Assembly (NCBI GenBank): GCA_000349905.1
Contig: KB722762.1
Location: forward strand, 382,225 to 446,224
Direction of reading: 5' to 3'
Source: Volvariella volvacea V23
Lineage: Eukaryota; Basidiomycota; Agaricomycetes; Agaricales; Pluteaceae
Length of the DNA stretch: 64,000 nt
Shown here: piece after piece, positions 24,815 through 40,098 of the stretch
Position numbering within the stretch: the stretch's first letter is position 1
Layout of the letters: each line of letters starts with the position of its first letter
Notes under the pieces: model-generated
The model's database searches: none
What the model saw: only the letters and a program-made list of their open reading frames with translations
What the model was told of the DNA's origin: nothing
Position numbers and translations under genes: made by a program

Positions 24815-26665
24815 CTGCTCCCGTTTGGGGCATGTGCGTGTGCCACAAATAGAGGAAACTTGGACCGGAGATCTATTACATAGGCTAGAGTAGCACCACC
24901 AATCAAGGGGGGGGGGGGAAGAGGGAAGATCAAGCGTTAATCAGAATTTTGATTGACGATTGGCAGAATACGTATGCGTAGATGCCCAGACGGTATAAAT
25001 GAGAAGATATCGATGAACAAGCAGAAGTTCCGAAGAAAATGAGAAACTTTCGCGTGGGCTGACCAGATGTTACGATGATTAGATGCGAGTTGACGACGGG
25101 GAGGGGTATAGTTGGTCCGAAGTCTATGCGCTGCCACACGTGGATTCGTCCGTTGGGCTCGCACGCAACGGGACCAAGAGGTGCCCAAAATTTGATTGGT
25201 GTCAAGAAGAAAATCCGGATCGCGTGGGCGATGATGTGGCGTCAAAGCGCAATGCGATGGCACGGGATGCGCATTACGAGTATCAGTTTGGGAGGGTATA
25301 GACGCCGAGAGTGATATTGCAACCTGTTGGGAGCAAAATGGGCAAAGGTGATAACTCACAAGCGATTGATTGGTCCGGGGGCTTGAACTTCAATGCTGTG
25401 AGTGCCTGTTGCGATTGCATGGAACAGGTCAGTCGCCGGGCCGGACGATATCAATGACGTCGACGTCGAGATTGGAATATGAAATTGGACGCAGACGTAT
25501 ACGGTATGACGAAATATTGCACCGCATATAGGCAGAAATAATAAACTGGTGGGCGCGCGCTTTTCAGGACCAGGAGAAGATTTTTCGTCCTGACCGGTAC
25601 CACCATCTCGAGATCTATGCGGCATCTCGATACGGCAATGACTATAGCAAGCTCTTGCAAGTCCCGCAGGTTTCACTTTTGCCGCCCACGGGCCATTGCC
25701 ACGCGCATATATACCCCGGAATTGGGAGCCAAGCAAAGGGCTTTGTATGCCGCACAAATTTCAATGGTGCACAATAAAAATTTTAGAGGATATATTTGGC
25801 GCTTACCGTAGCGAGGATAATTTGGGTTCGATCCATTGTGTGAGGGTCGGGATGGGCGGATGGGCGGATGGGGGTCTTGGTGCGTTGGAGTAGGGTGTGA
25901 TGCAGTGGTATTGGACAAGGACAACGTATTGGCAAGCTTGAGCTCCGGCAGATAAGATGCCGCCTTGGAAGAATGGTCGACCTTGTAGCATTCAGAAATT
26001 TAATCGGAGGCGTCAAAAAAGCTAGACAGCTGTTCGATTTAGACATCGCTAAACTGTATCGTAAACTGTATCTGTATATAATATAATAGATATCGATATC
26101 CACGTTGCAATTTATAGCAACATATCCCAGCGGAATTGGGGTGTGGAGTAATCAGGGCCAGCCACTAAAGTTACTGCATAATGGCATTGACGGATGCAGC
26201 GGTATTGTTCTTATCAAGGTTTGTGGTCTGGTAGCTTGTGGAGAGCGAAAGCAAAAAGCAACCCGAGAAGCACGAAGACACGCGTAAGCAAAGGGAGAAC
26301 GGAAGAAATAACGGGTTTTAACAGAATTCGAAAACAAAAAACAACGGGGGTGGAGTTCGAGGGTGTGGTAAGTGGTACGTTATAGGTTATACATCGGTGG
26401 AGACATTGGTAGGGGTAGCGGGTGGTCAAACAGGCATGTTTATCCAGAGGAGTACCGTTGCAGTGGACAATAAATTTGAGGCAGGTCATATAGTACGGAA
26501 TGTAGCTGCGGGTCGTTTATACGTGAATACGATAATCCTGAATGTCATGATAAACATCAATTAATATCGGTCAGATATTGATACTCAACCATAAATGTAG
26601 TCATCAAATTCGTTCGTTGCGTTGAGGAGCATAGAGAAATGAAGGCAAGTAAGGCAGGGTACTGC
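24815..26665. other. Unresolved 1.9-kb stretch, possible small split gene
   Basis: A minus-strand ATG at 25836 opens a 30-nt exon (MDRTQIILAT) followed by a good donor GTAAGC at 25806, and several later frames look partly protein-like (for example 25205-25075, FWAPLGPVACEPNGRIHVWQ). I could not assemble them into one continuous coding sequence, and I recognise no family. A run of G lies at about 24908-24919. From about 26000 to 26660 the sequence is AT-rich with no support for a gene. Confidence 0.3.
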
Positions 26666-28957
26666 TTACCCGCTCAACCGCCTTGCTCTCATTACAGGTG
26701 AGTCCTCCAAACCAGTCGGAGGTGCAAAGGAGCTCCTGGCAGATATCCTAGGCGATGGGGACGACAGCCTCTGATACGGCTTAATCTCGTCTCCCTGGGC
26801 TGGTTTCGATCTGCGTACAGGAGAATCGTCTGAGACTTGGAATTTCCCGACAGAACCGCCAAAGATATCAGTGAAGGAAGCGGTTGCTGCAATTCCAAGT
26901 GTTCCGCGGGTGACAGACTTGGATGGGGTATTGAATAGGGGATGCCCGCGTCCTGACCACCCGTCCTTGGGTGTTGGCGTAATGAATGGAGCGCCAAATT
27001 TGATACCCCTGGAGGGCGTCGACGTGGGGTCAAACGGCGATTCTTGGTAGCCGTTGGTGCTAGGTCGAAGTTGGGCTGCCGGCGTACGATTGAACAGCGG
27101 GGCATCGTGGAATGAAGCCGGTGCCGGGGTGAGTTGTCCATGTTTGGATGAAGTCGCCCATGAAGACTCGGATGCTGAGGAGAATGAAGTTTCATTAAAA
27201 GCACTCGTATACTCGCTGGGTAGGGTCGAGCGATCACTTCGAGTGGGGGTGCGAGGAACCCGGGGTGGATACCAAATCATTGGCGAGTCTTGTAATAAAT
27301 CCGGTTGGAAGAATGGAGGATCGTAAACGTGGGCTGGTTGTAGGGGCTCACTTGGGACGAGTGTTGGCTCTTGCGCCAATTTGGGAACAGGGGCTGATGT
27401 AGTCGCGTCATGTGGATTGATTGAGTGGACAACTTGCTGCGTTAGGGGCTGCTTGGAGTGATTGGTGCATTTCGCACAAAACCAAGGGTTCTCTTCGGGG
27501 CCTAGGTCAGCTGCATTCTTGATACCGACACACTCCAGGTGATACCAAACTTGACAGGTGTCACACTGCACGAGCTCCCTTCCGTCAACTTTGCCCTTAC
27601 ACGCACAAAGTCCGTTTCTACTTTGCGACCTTCCTCGAAGGGATAGTCGTCGTGCATCAGGTCTGGTTAGCAACGCAATCCTAGCGTCGGATGCCTGATC
27701 AGTTACAGAACCCCTCCGTCTAGATGCCTCTCCTCCGTGTTCGTCGTCCACCCACATCTCGACATCAGGTGCAATATCAACTGGCTGTTCCGCTTCTTCC
27801 TCTTCCTCCGATTCTTCATCTAAGAATCGTTCAATGTACTTCAACCTCTCATCTTCCTCCTCTCTCGCTGAGGCCGCCTCTTCCTCGCCTCTCAACCGCC
27901 AAGGAAACTCCGAATCCGGCCAATTAGGTTTAACAGACAGCGAAGGAGAATCGCTTGCCCCTGCAAAACTACTGAACGACCCTCCCCTGGCACGATTCAC
28001 GTTAAGAGTATCGGCGGCCTTTCGTTTGCGCCGGTTACTCCTCCGCTTTGGTGGTGTTGCCTCGGGTGTTGCAATTGCCGTGGGCTGCTCTTCAGGTGTA
28101 ATCTCCATTAAGACTCGACCTTTACCTTCCAACTCCACTGGCCGTAGCCGTGAGGCGGATGCATAGCTGGATGGGATTCCACGGAAGGCGTCGAGGCGTC
28201 TACGCTTTCTGACTTCACGCTCGGACAGTGGCGACTCTTCGACTTTCTCCAATAGATTGATAAGACCTTGAGTCGAAGCAGCCATAGGAACAGCGAGTGG
28301 CTGCGGCTGTCGAACCCAATCAGCGGTTCGCTTACCATCCCTTTGGTAAGAGAGATAAAGCAACTCGAAGGGCAAGGACTTACATATCGACCATAACCTC
28401 CAGCCATAAGGCTCTCTTCAAAACTCTCCGCAGAGGTCTCTTGAAATAGAGTAATCCTCCGACCTTTGTTTGGACTATCCGTAATACCCACTACTTTTGA
28501 CGAAGTGGAGGCATCGTCGGTAGAATCACCGGTAGACCTTTTGGACCGCTTAACGTATGTGCGATGCTCGACTTCTTGAGCGATACTTGAGTCATGAAGG
28601 CTTGATGCGTGATCGCGTTGAGCGGAGGGCGGAGGTGTGGAAGGAACCGCCACAGGGGTTGGAAGGAATGAAGGTCTCGAGGCACGACCCGAACCTGAGA
28701 AGACATCAATGTCCACACTAATCGGGGACGGCGACCTCCGTCGTGGAGCTGATGGCTGTGTTTTTCGGTAGCGCTCTGGATCGTCCATGAAGGGCGAAGA
28801 GAGTCGAGAAGAACTCGGAGGGTCAGAGTCGAGCGAGCGATTGTCGGACTGCGAGTGAGGGGAGGCAGATCGTCTGTTTCGTTTGTCAGTCTTGCGCAAG
28901 CTGATTGCTCAGGGTAATGACATACCGGGCCGAAACGGATGACTCCGCAATTGACAT
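26666..28957 (-). CDS. PHD-finger protein, predicted histone reader
   Basis: Three exons (28957-28926, 28873-28384, 28306-26666) give about 720 residues. The tiny first exon (MSIAESSVSA) joins in frame to an Arg/Ser-rich region. A single C4HC3 PHD finger lies at about residues 408-454: CACKGKV, CDTC, the W-Y-H-LEC segment and WFCAKC. Such fingers usually read methylated or unmodified histone H3 tails. Before it are basic stretches (PPKRRSNRRKRKA, suiting nuclear entry) and a long acidic run (EESEEEEEAEQ). The C-terminal 260 residues are Ser/Pro/Thr-rich with SP sites and look disordered. No SET, bromo or chromo domain is seen, so the complex it serves is unknown. The stop at 26666 overlaps a possible donor (GTAAGC), so a further short 3' exon is possible. 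Confidence 0.83.
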
Positions 28958-30046
28958 TGATTGAAACTGAACATGACTGGGGGTGGAAGGGTAAAAAAGT
29001 CATGAGATGAGGATGTGATGGATGTTTATCGCCGAGACTCACTTTGGGGGTTGGCTGGAAGACAGGAGCAGTGCAGAAGGGACTGTACGGGGTCGTTGGG
29101 GACTAATTAATGATGCAGGGAAGGTCATGAGACACGGGGGAGCAGGAGGGGATCGCAAATATAAGCACCTTGACTCTGGAGTCATCATTTGAGTAGCGGA
29201 GGATGTCCTGTGCAGGCCCTCATTGCGTCTGAAGGGTTCATGGTCAACGCAGATCAGCTAAAAATACCGAAGACTGACTGCTTTTTTGATAGCGAAGAAT
29301 GGGTAAGGGAAGCTAACGCCATGGAGAGGCGAGAGCTGGTAGACCTGGTCACGGCGGTTATTACCAATCACCTGCTCCGAATGGACAATGGGCATACGTG
29401 TGAGAACTGGGAGACGATGGACTGGAGTTGGACTTGGCAAGGTATGTCCTGATATTGTGGGGGCTACATGAGAGACGATGTGTGAGAGTGGGGAGCAGAA
29501 CTGGCCAGAGGCGCAGCGGGATGGATAGAGGACAACGCACCTTTGCGGAGTAGGAAGATGAGCATTAGTTCGTTGTTCAGACTGAATATGATGACTATTT
29601 GAAATGTTGGTAACGAGTTTTTGTTGCGAGTGGAGACAAGAACCGACCTCATTTGTGGCGTATTGTTTTCGATTGACCTTGGTCTATTATCTCCGCGCAG
29701 GGAGGAAGGGGAAATAAGATGGGCTGGAAAGGTAGAAGATACAGAAAAGATGGAAGAATTTTGCGAAACGGAAGAGATATTGGGATGACCAGAGTGGCCA
29801 AGATGACCCTGGGGATTAGACATAAGAGGGATAGTGACAATATAAAGCGCCAAGGGGTGGAAATTTGAAATGATAGAAGGTGGACACGACGGCGATGGCG
29901 CTGTTGCTGCGTCAAGAGGGTCTGAGAATCGACGACACGGGAGACGGGGAGAGGACAAGAGGACGGGAATGTCGGTGTGGCCAGCTCTGCTCACACCAGC
30001 CCTCCATCCAAAACTCATCTAACATGCCCTTACGTAAGCTTCCTCC
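28958..30046. other. Divergent interval with possible Ser/Pro-rich minus-strand gene
   Basis: This lies between two divergently oriented genes. A minus-strand ATG at 29823 opens a Ser-rich frame (MSNPQGHLGHSGH) to a possible donor at 29647 (GTCGGT), after which short frames near 29600-29530 and 29450-29380 could be joined in more than one way. On the plus strand 29189-29452 an 87-residue frame has ordinary-looking composition (VDLVTAVITNHLLRMDNG). None has a known motif, and I cannot decide which, if any, is coding. Confidence 0.3.
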
Positions 30047-31473
30047 ATGTCCTCCTCGCCTCAGTCCCCGCCAATCCGCGCGCTCGAATTCTACAGCGGC
30101 ATTGGTATGTCCTGTTTGGGCTGCCGTGCGACTGGCTCATGCGTGTTGCAGGTGGTCTCCATCTCGCCTTCTCGCGAAGCAATGTCGGCGGAGCTGTTGT
30201 ACAAGCTTTCGACTGGGACCAGAACGCCTGTCATGTCTACAATGCCAATTACCATCCCAACATCGCCAAAAAGGTTGTTTCCCTGCCACTTTCTGTCCTG
30301 CCCTCTGCCTTCGTCCTCATCTGCAGATGTTGTCCAGCTTGACATCGCAACCCTGACATCCACTCAATTGGCCGCCCTTCATGCGGATCTCTGGCTCCTC
30401 TCACCAGCCTGTCAGCCATATACTGTATTAAACCCAAATGCCAAAGGGGCATCGGATCCAAGGGCGAAGTCCTTTCTTCACCTCGTCAAGGATGTTCTTC
30501 CCGAGATGCATGCCTCCAACACTGCTCCAAGTTATCTGCTGATTGAAAATGTCGCCGGTTTCGAGGTGCCATATGTCCTTCTTCTGTCATGTCGAGTTGA
30601 CCCAACCTGGCCTCTCCCTCTGGTCCTTCTTTGTCGCCATAGACTTCTAGCACCCGGCGCATCTTGCTGCATACCCTACAGTCGTTGCGCTACTACGTGA
30701 GAGAGTTGCTTTTGACTCCATTACAGTTTGGCATTCCCAATTCCAGGCTGAGGTACTACCTCCTGGCGAGGAAGCACCCATTCAACAAGCCCGACTCCAA
30801 TCGTGGCGAAGAGCCTGACCTCTTCCGGAGTATGCCTGGGTTCGATATGCTAGAGTCTAATAACAAGGATCTTATCTCAGATAACCTTGATAGCGTTATG
30901 GGGCTGAGGCCTTTCTTAGACCATCCGACTGCTCCACCCAACTCCATACCAGATAAGGTGCTGGAAAGATGGGGTCGCTTATTTGACATAGTTCTTCCAG
31001 AAGCTAGAAGGACGTGTTGTTTCACAAGAGGTGAATTTTCCGAATATTCGTATCCGCCAACTCGTCTGATTCGTCTAAGGCTACACGCAACTTGTTGAAC
31101 GGGCGGGCTCTGTACTGCAGATGAATGAAAACCTCGACGTGTGTCGCTTAATTTCCTCGTCACTATAGCACGTGGAGCTTATATCCTACAACAGACTACA
31201 AATACTTTCGACCAGTTCTTAAGAGCACAAGAAGGAGGTCGTAGCGACGCTGTGCGCATTCTGGATTCCCTTCAGCTGCGTTACTTCTCTCCCGAAGAGC
31301 TGCTGAGGATTTTCGACTTCAATCGTCCTGGGCAAGAACCCGCATTCAAATGGCCAGAAGGAATATCTACGAAAACGAAATATCGCCTCATAGGAAATAG
31401 CGTTAATGTACGAGTTGTGCAGAACCTTATTAATTACTTGTTTGATACGACGGCTGCCCCTAATTTCGTATAG
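30047..31473 (+). CDS. Dnmt2-type tRNA (cytosine-5) methyltransferase
   Basis: Predicted to methylate cytosine 38 of tRNA(Asp) and related tRNAs using S-adenosylmethionine. Six exons (30047-30104, 30152-30273, 30338-30565, 30643-31030, 31080-31138, 31195-31473) give 377 residues, a usual length for Dnmt2. I see motif I (LEFYSGIGGLH, completed across intron 1), motif IV with the catalytic Cys as SPACQPYT, motif VI LLIENVAGFE, motif VIII FGIPNSRLRYYLLARK, the Dnmt2-specific CFTRGY, and the motif X GNSVNV region near the end. There is no N-terminal chromatin domain, which fits Dnmt2 rather than a DNA methyltransferase. The usual PPC of motif IV is PAC here; the Cys itself is kept. All junctions keep frame. 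Confidence 0.92.
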
Positions 31474-31656
31474 CAGAATTGTGATTTGTGCACACCGGTT
31501 AAATTAACGCCGAGTGCCGGAAGTGTCGTTGGATTAAACTCGTCATACCTGTGAGAAGCGGGATGTTAAGCCAATGAAGGCACAGCTCCCCACCCTATAT
31601 CCTTTCCTTATACTCCTTCTCCACATACTGTTACCCCAGTCCAGCAGAATAGCAAC

Positions 31657-33643
31657 ATGGAAGGACGTCGCACTTTCCTCGTTGGTGGTGGATGCACTGC
31701 GTTCATCAAAGTATGTGACCTTTGCAGTCGCCAACTGCCTCGACGATTCTGACGTGTTTACATCAGCCTAGGGGAAAGAGGACAACTGAGGATGTGCGTT
31801 AGCTTATGGTCAAGTTGCTTCGCTGCTGATGTGTTGCCTTAGATGGGCCTTGAAGCAGCTACGAAAGCTCTTCTTGATGCTGGTGGGCATCCTCTCGTTT
31901 ATGCCCAAGTGACTTTAAATGGTCATATACGCAGGAATAACTTACGATGCTATCGAAACGGCGTACGTCGGCTACTGCTACGGTGATTCCACTAGTGGTC
32001 AGGTAGATGACCTCTGAACCAGACTTTCATACTCTAATGATTCTCCAGCGTGCACTCTATAACCTCGGTCTTACCTACATCCCAATCGTAAACGTGAATA
32101 ACAACTGTTCCACTGGTTCCTCAGCCCTCTACCAAGCCAACAACGCCGTGAAATACGGTCAGGTGGAATGCGCCATGGCGTTAGGTTTCGAGCGCATGAA
32201 GCCCGGGAGTTTGGGAACAAACTTCCCTGATCGTGTGCCACCTATGGCGCTGTTCCATTTGAAATCGGAAGAGTTAGAATCAGAGGGGTTGGGAGAGAAT
32301 CATGGACCGGGTGCCCCGAGGATGTTTGGGAATGGGGCGCAAGAGTATTTTGAGAAGTTTGGAGGAGGTATCGAGCATTTGGCGATGATTGGTGAGTGGG
32401 TTGCGTTGGTGCTCCAGAAATCTTGGTGGGTGACGGCAAAGGATCTGTTTTTTATGGGGTTAAGCTTCGAAAAATCATAAGCACTCGATGAAAAATCCAT
32501 ATTCGCAATTTAGGGATGGGTGGAGTGTTGAACAGGTGTTGAAGGCGCCAAAGATTACGAAACAGCTTACGAAGTTTATGTGTAGTCCTACTTCGGTGAG
32601 TGGTTGCCCGTTGCATTGACATAACGCGGACTAATCGCTGGCTGTTTTCAGGATGGTGCCGCGTGCTGTATTGTAGCTTCTGAGGATTTTGTACACAAGC
32701 ATGGACTAGAGAACCAAGCGATTGAGATAGTCGCTCAGGCTCTTACTACAGATGGCGTGGAGACCTTTGAAGGACGCAGTGCGATGGACGTTGTGGGATT
32801 TGGAATGACGAAACGCTGTGTCGATCAAGTATTTGCAGATGCAGGATTCAAACCTGGAGAAGGAAGAGATCAAGTTGGGGTGATTGAGCTGCATGACTGT
32901 TTTGCTGCCAACGAGGTGAGTTTGATTGTGTGGTCAAGGCATTGTACTGGAGACGTATGCTGACGCTTGTCTTAGTTGATCACTTATCCCGCGTTAGGGT
33001 TATGCAAGATTGATGAAGCCCACAAGATGGTAGAGAGAGGCGACAATACTGTAAGCACTAAAAGAGACATTCTTAGCAAGGCCACCTGACACCTCTTAGT
33101 ATGGCGGAAAATATGTCATTAATCCAAGTGGGGGATTGGAAGCCAAAGGGCATCCTCTAGGAGCCACTGGGATTGGAATGCACTTCTACATTATGAGTAT
33201 GTATTTGTTTTTTAAGTTATACCTCAAGGTTTGTTGTATTTAATGCATATCCCTAGTGCAACTACGTGGATGTAAGTACACCCTTGGCTATTGTATAGTC
33301 CATACTGAACAACACCTGCTACAAGGGGCTGGACCTATGCAAGCACCTGGACTCTTTGACGGACTAGATCCAAGGGGCAAGTATGGCCTTGTGCATAACA
33401 TCGGCCTTGGGGGAGCAGCTGTGGTTTCTCTTCTTCGTCGTCCCGAATTCTTCAAGTCTGGTGGTTTGGATGGCCGAAACAGGTACGGTACATATCAATA
33501 AAATTTGGTATACGGCTTAATTTTGTTTCCGCAGGCTTGGGTATAATCACGCTTATGAATGTCGTCCTGTCACTATTCAGGATGTTGACAAGGTGAAAGC
33601 GAAGAAGTCGTCGAAGTATGTACTGCAATATGCTAAGTTATGA
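31657..33643 (+). CDS. Peroxisomal SCP2-type thiolase (3-ketoacyl-CoA thiolase)
   Basis: Thiolase-superfamily enzyme of the SCP-x/SCP2-thiolase type, expected to cleave 3-ketoacyl-CoA in peroxisomal beta-oxidation. Twelve exons can be spliced in frame (31657-31710, 31767-31793, 31843-31882, 31935-32002, 32049-32391, 32465-32595, 32652-32915, 32976-33050, 33100-33196, 33257-33271, 33326-33482, 33535-33643) to give 459 residues. The active-site Cys sits in [12 protein letters not shown] (exon 5), the His of [10 protein letters not shown] is in exon 7, and [17 protein letters not shown] is in exon 9. The protein ends YAKL; AKL is a type 1 peroxisomal targeting signal. Unlike animal SCP-x, no SCP2 sterol-carrier domain follows. 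One exon is only 15 nt. Confidence 0.92.
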
Positions 33644-33765
33644 TTCGCCTTTTGTCCTACGGTCTTTTTGTATGAATGAACATGTATTGTTTGAATCATT
33701 CTTAACGAAACACAGCCGTCGCCGTCGCAACTTTTGTGAATTAAAATGACGAGAAATAACTTAGT

Positions 33766-34991
33766 CTAAATGCTGAAACTAGCATGTTTCAACAACTCCT
33801 CCCACTTGAACTCTTCAGGCTTCTCGTGGAACACTCTTAGCAGTCGCTCACCCTCTCTTTTGCTGTCATCGAGTCCCTGCTCGTTCCATAGATAAAATTT
33901 CTGCAGGGTCATAGACAGCAGTTGGGCGTCCTGCTGGCTTAGCATGTACCGACCGTCCACTCCGCTACCCCCAGATGCCGATGAGGGTGTTATTTCTCCT
34001 CGTAAAAGCACGATTCCATGAGTCTTAGCGAGGTCAGTGTAATGCGTTAGAACAAGGTATGGTGTTGCGAATGTTTGGCGTGATTTGAATTCTTGCAAGG
34101 GTGTGAATAAGACTGTAGACGTTTGAGGATTCCCAGAGCCAGTGTCCTCAAGTTTGGACGGATTAAATGGGTCTTCTGTGGCCGTGGGTACTGGGGGAAC
34201 ATGGTGAAAGCCCCACTGGAGGAAATAAAATTCGTATGGCGTATCGTGGTCCTTGGTTTCGGGAGGGATTGACGGATCCTGTGCGGTAGGCCTAGGAACT
34301 GGAACGACAAACGCAGGGTACTTGGTTGCGATGTCCAACATTTTAGTGTAGGCATCTAGAGGGATGGCCGCACAGACGTAGCCGCGGCCTGTGCCCCCTG
34401 AGCGGGACATGTGGTAGGCCGTCCATAGAGCGCTGACTTGCTCTGTGGTATGTGGTGTGGATAGGAGTTTGGAGACGTTCAGTATGGAGGCTAAAGGCTA
34501 GGAATAGATGTAAATTCAGGCGATGCAAGATAGTGCTTAGTGATATACCTGCACAGGGGAGCCATCTCGACGTATACTGGCTGGCTTATAGGTTCTGTCA
34601 GAGGTTTCGGTTGACTTGTGGGGTTGCGAACCGTCCTTTTGGACTTTAAGTTGTGCTTTCAGTCCTTCGGCTTCTTGTTGAATTCTGTGCTGGTCTTCCT
34701 CTCTAGCCTTCGTTTTCAGCTCCTCAAGAGTAACTCCCTTTCTAGCAGTAAGATATGCGCGAGGTGCAGAAAGATGAGGCTTCGTTAACCAAGAACACAA
34801 CCGCGTGGGGAGGAAAAGACGTACTCTTCCGCCCGTTGGTGCAACTTCTGAGCATATTTACTTTCGTAGTCAGCACATGCATGTGTGCCATTCCACCGTC
34901 TCTTAAGTGAGTTTATTGACGAAAAGACGTGGGCCCTGTCGTAGAGCGTACGAGGGCATCGTGAAATAACGGAGAGGACGCGGTAGGACAT
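33766..34991 (-). CDS. ATP11: Mitochondrial F1-ATPase assembly chaperone Atp11
   Basis: Atp11/ATPAF1 binds free F1 beta subunits in the mitochondrial matrix and prevents their aggregation before alpha3beta3 assembly. The start at 34991 gives MSYRVLSVISRCPRTLYDRA, a basic presequence-like N-terminus. Following exons carry YESKYAQKLHQRAEE, a charged coil (LEELKTKAREEDQ), a linker ending PLASILNVSKLL, then the large last exon from about 34430 to 33766 with TGRGYVCA, FYFLQWGFHHVPP, VLTHYTDLAKTHGIVLLRGE and the C-terminal FYLWNEQG helix. These are family landmarks. It faces PRP16 across a 106-bp interval, so the two share a divergent promoter region. Confidence 0.9.
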
Positions 34992-35097
34992 GGCGTAGTG
35001 GTGACTGACTCCGAGTTCGTGATCTCTGTGACCAGCAGTGACATAATCGAGACTGACGAGTATACCAGCACATCTTCAACCCCACCCTCCATTGCCT
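34992..35097. promoter_or_regulatory. Short divergent promoter between ATP11 and PRP16
   Basis: Only 106 bp separate the two start codons, so both core promoters and 5' leaders must share this interval or overlap the neighbouring gene. I see no clear TATA box. Confidence 0.5.
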
Positions 35098-39858
<4,761 letters not shown>

Positions 39859-40098
39859 TTGCTACGTCATGGGTCGGTTAAGGTGTATAGTCTAGTGTAT
39901 ACATAGATTTTAATTTACTTGGGATTTGCGCCTAGAAATGCCAATGCTCACTAGCGCTGACTAAAACGCAACGACATGATCAGTTAGGAAGACCGGCTCC
40001 CATGCACAAGTGCCTACCTCCGCGTATGCTCACCTTGTTCAACTCTTTTCTCTCCTTCATTTATCCTTTTTCCAATTCCCTCGACCATTGCCCTAGCC

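Noticed and set aside
25820..25842. GGTTCGATCC resembling a tRNA T-loop
   Set aside because: No matching acceptor stem, D-arm or anticodon arm surrounds it; on the other strand it is part of a possible first exon (MDRTQII).
30047..30700. Single long plus-strand frame reading straight through the start of the Dnmt2 gene
   Set aside because: It loses motif I (GIGGLH) because it reads through two introns; removing 30105-30151 and 30274-30337 restores the family sequence.
31574..31771. Hydrophobic 65-residue frame overlapping the start of the thiolase
   Set aside because: It resembles a signal peptide, but it is out of frame with the well-supported first thiolase exon ([12 protein letters not shown]) and overlaps it.
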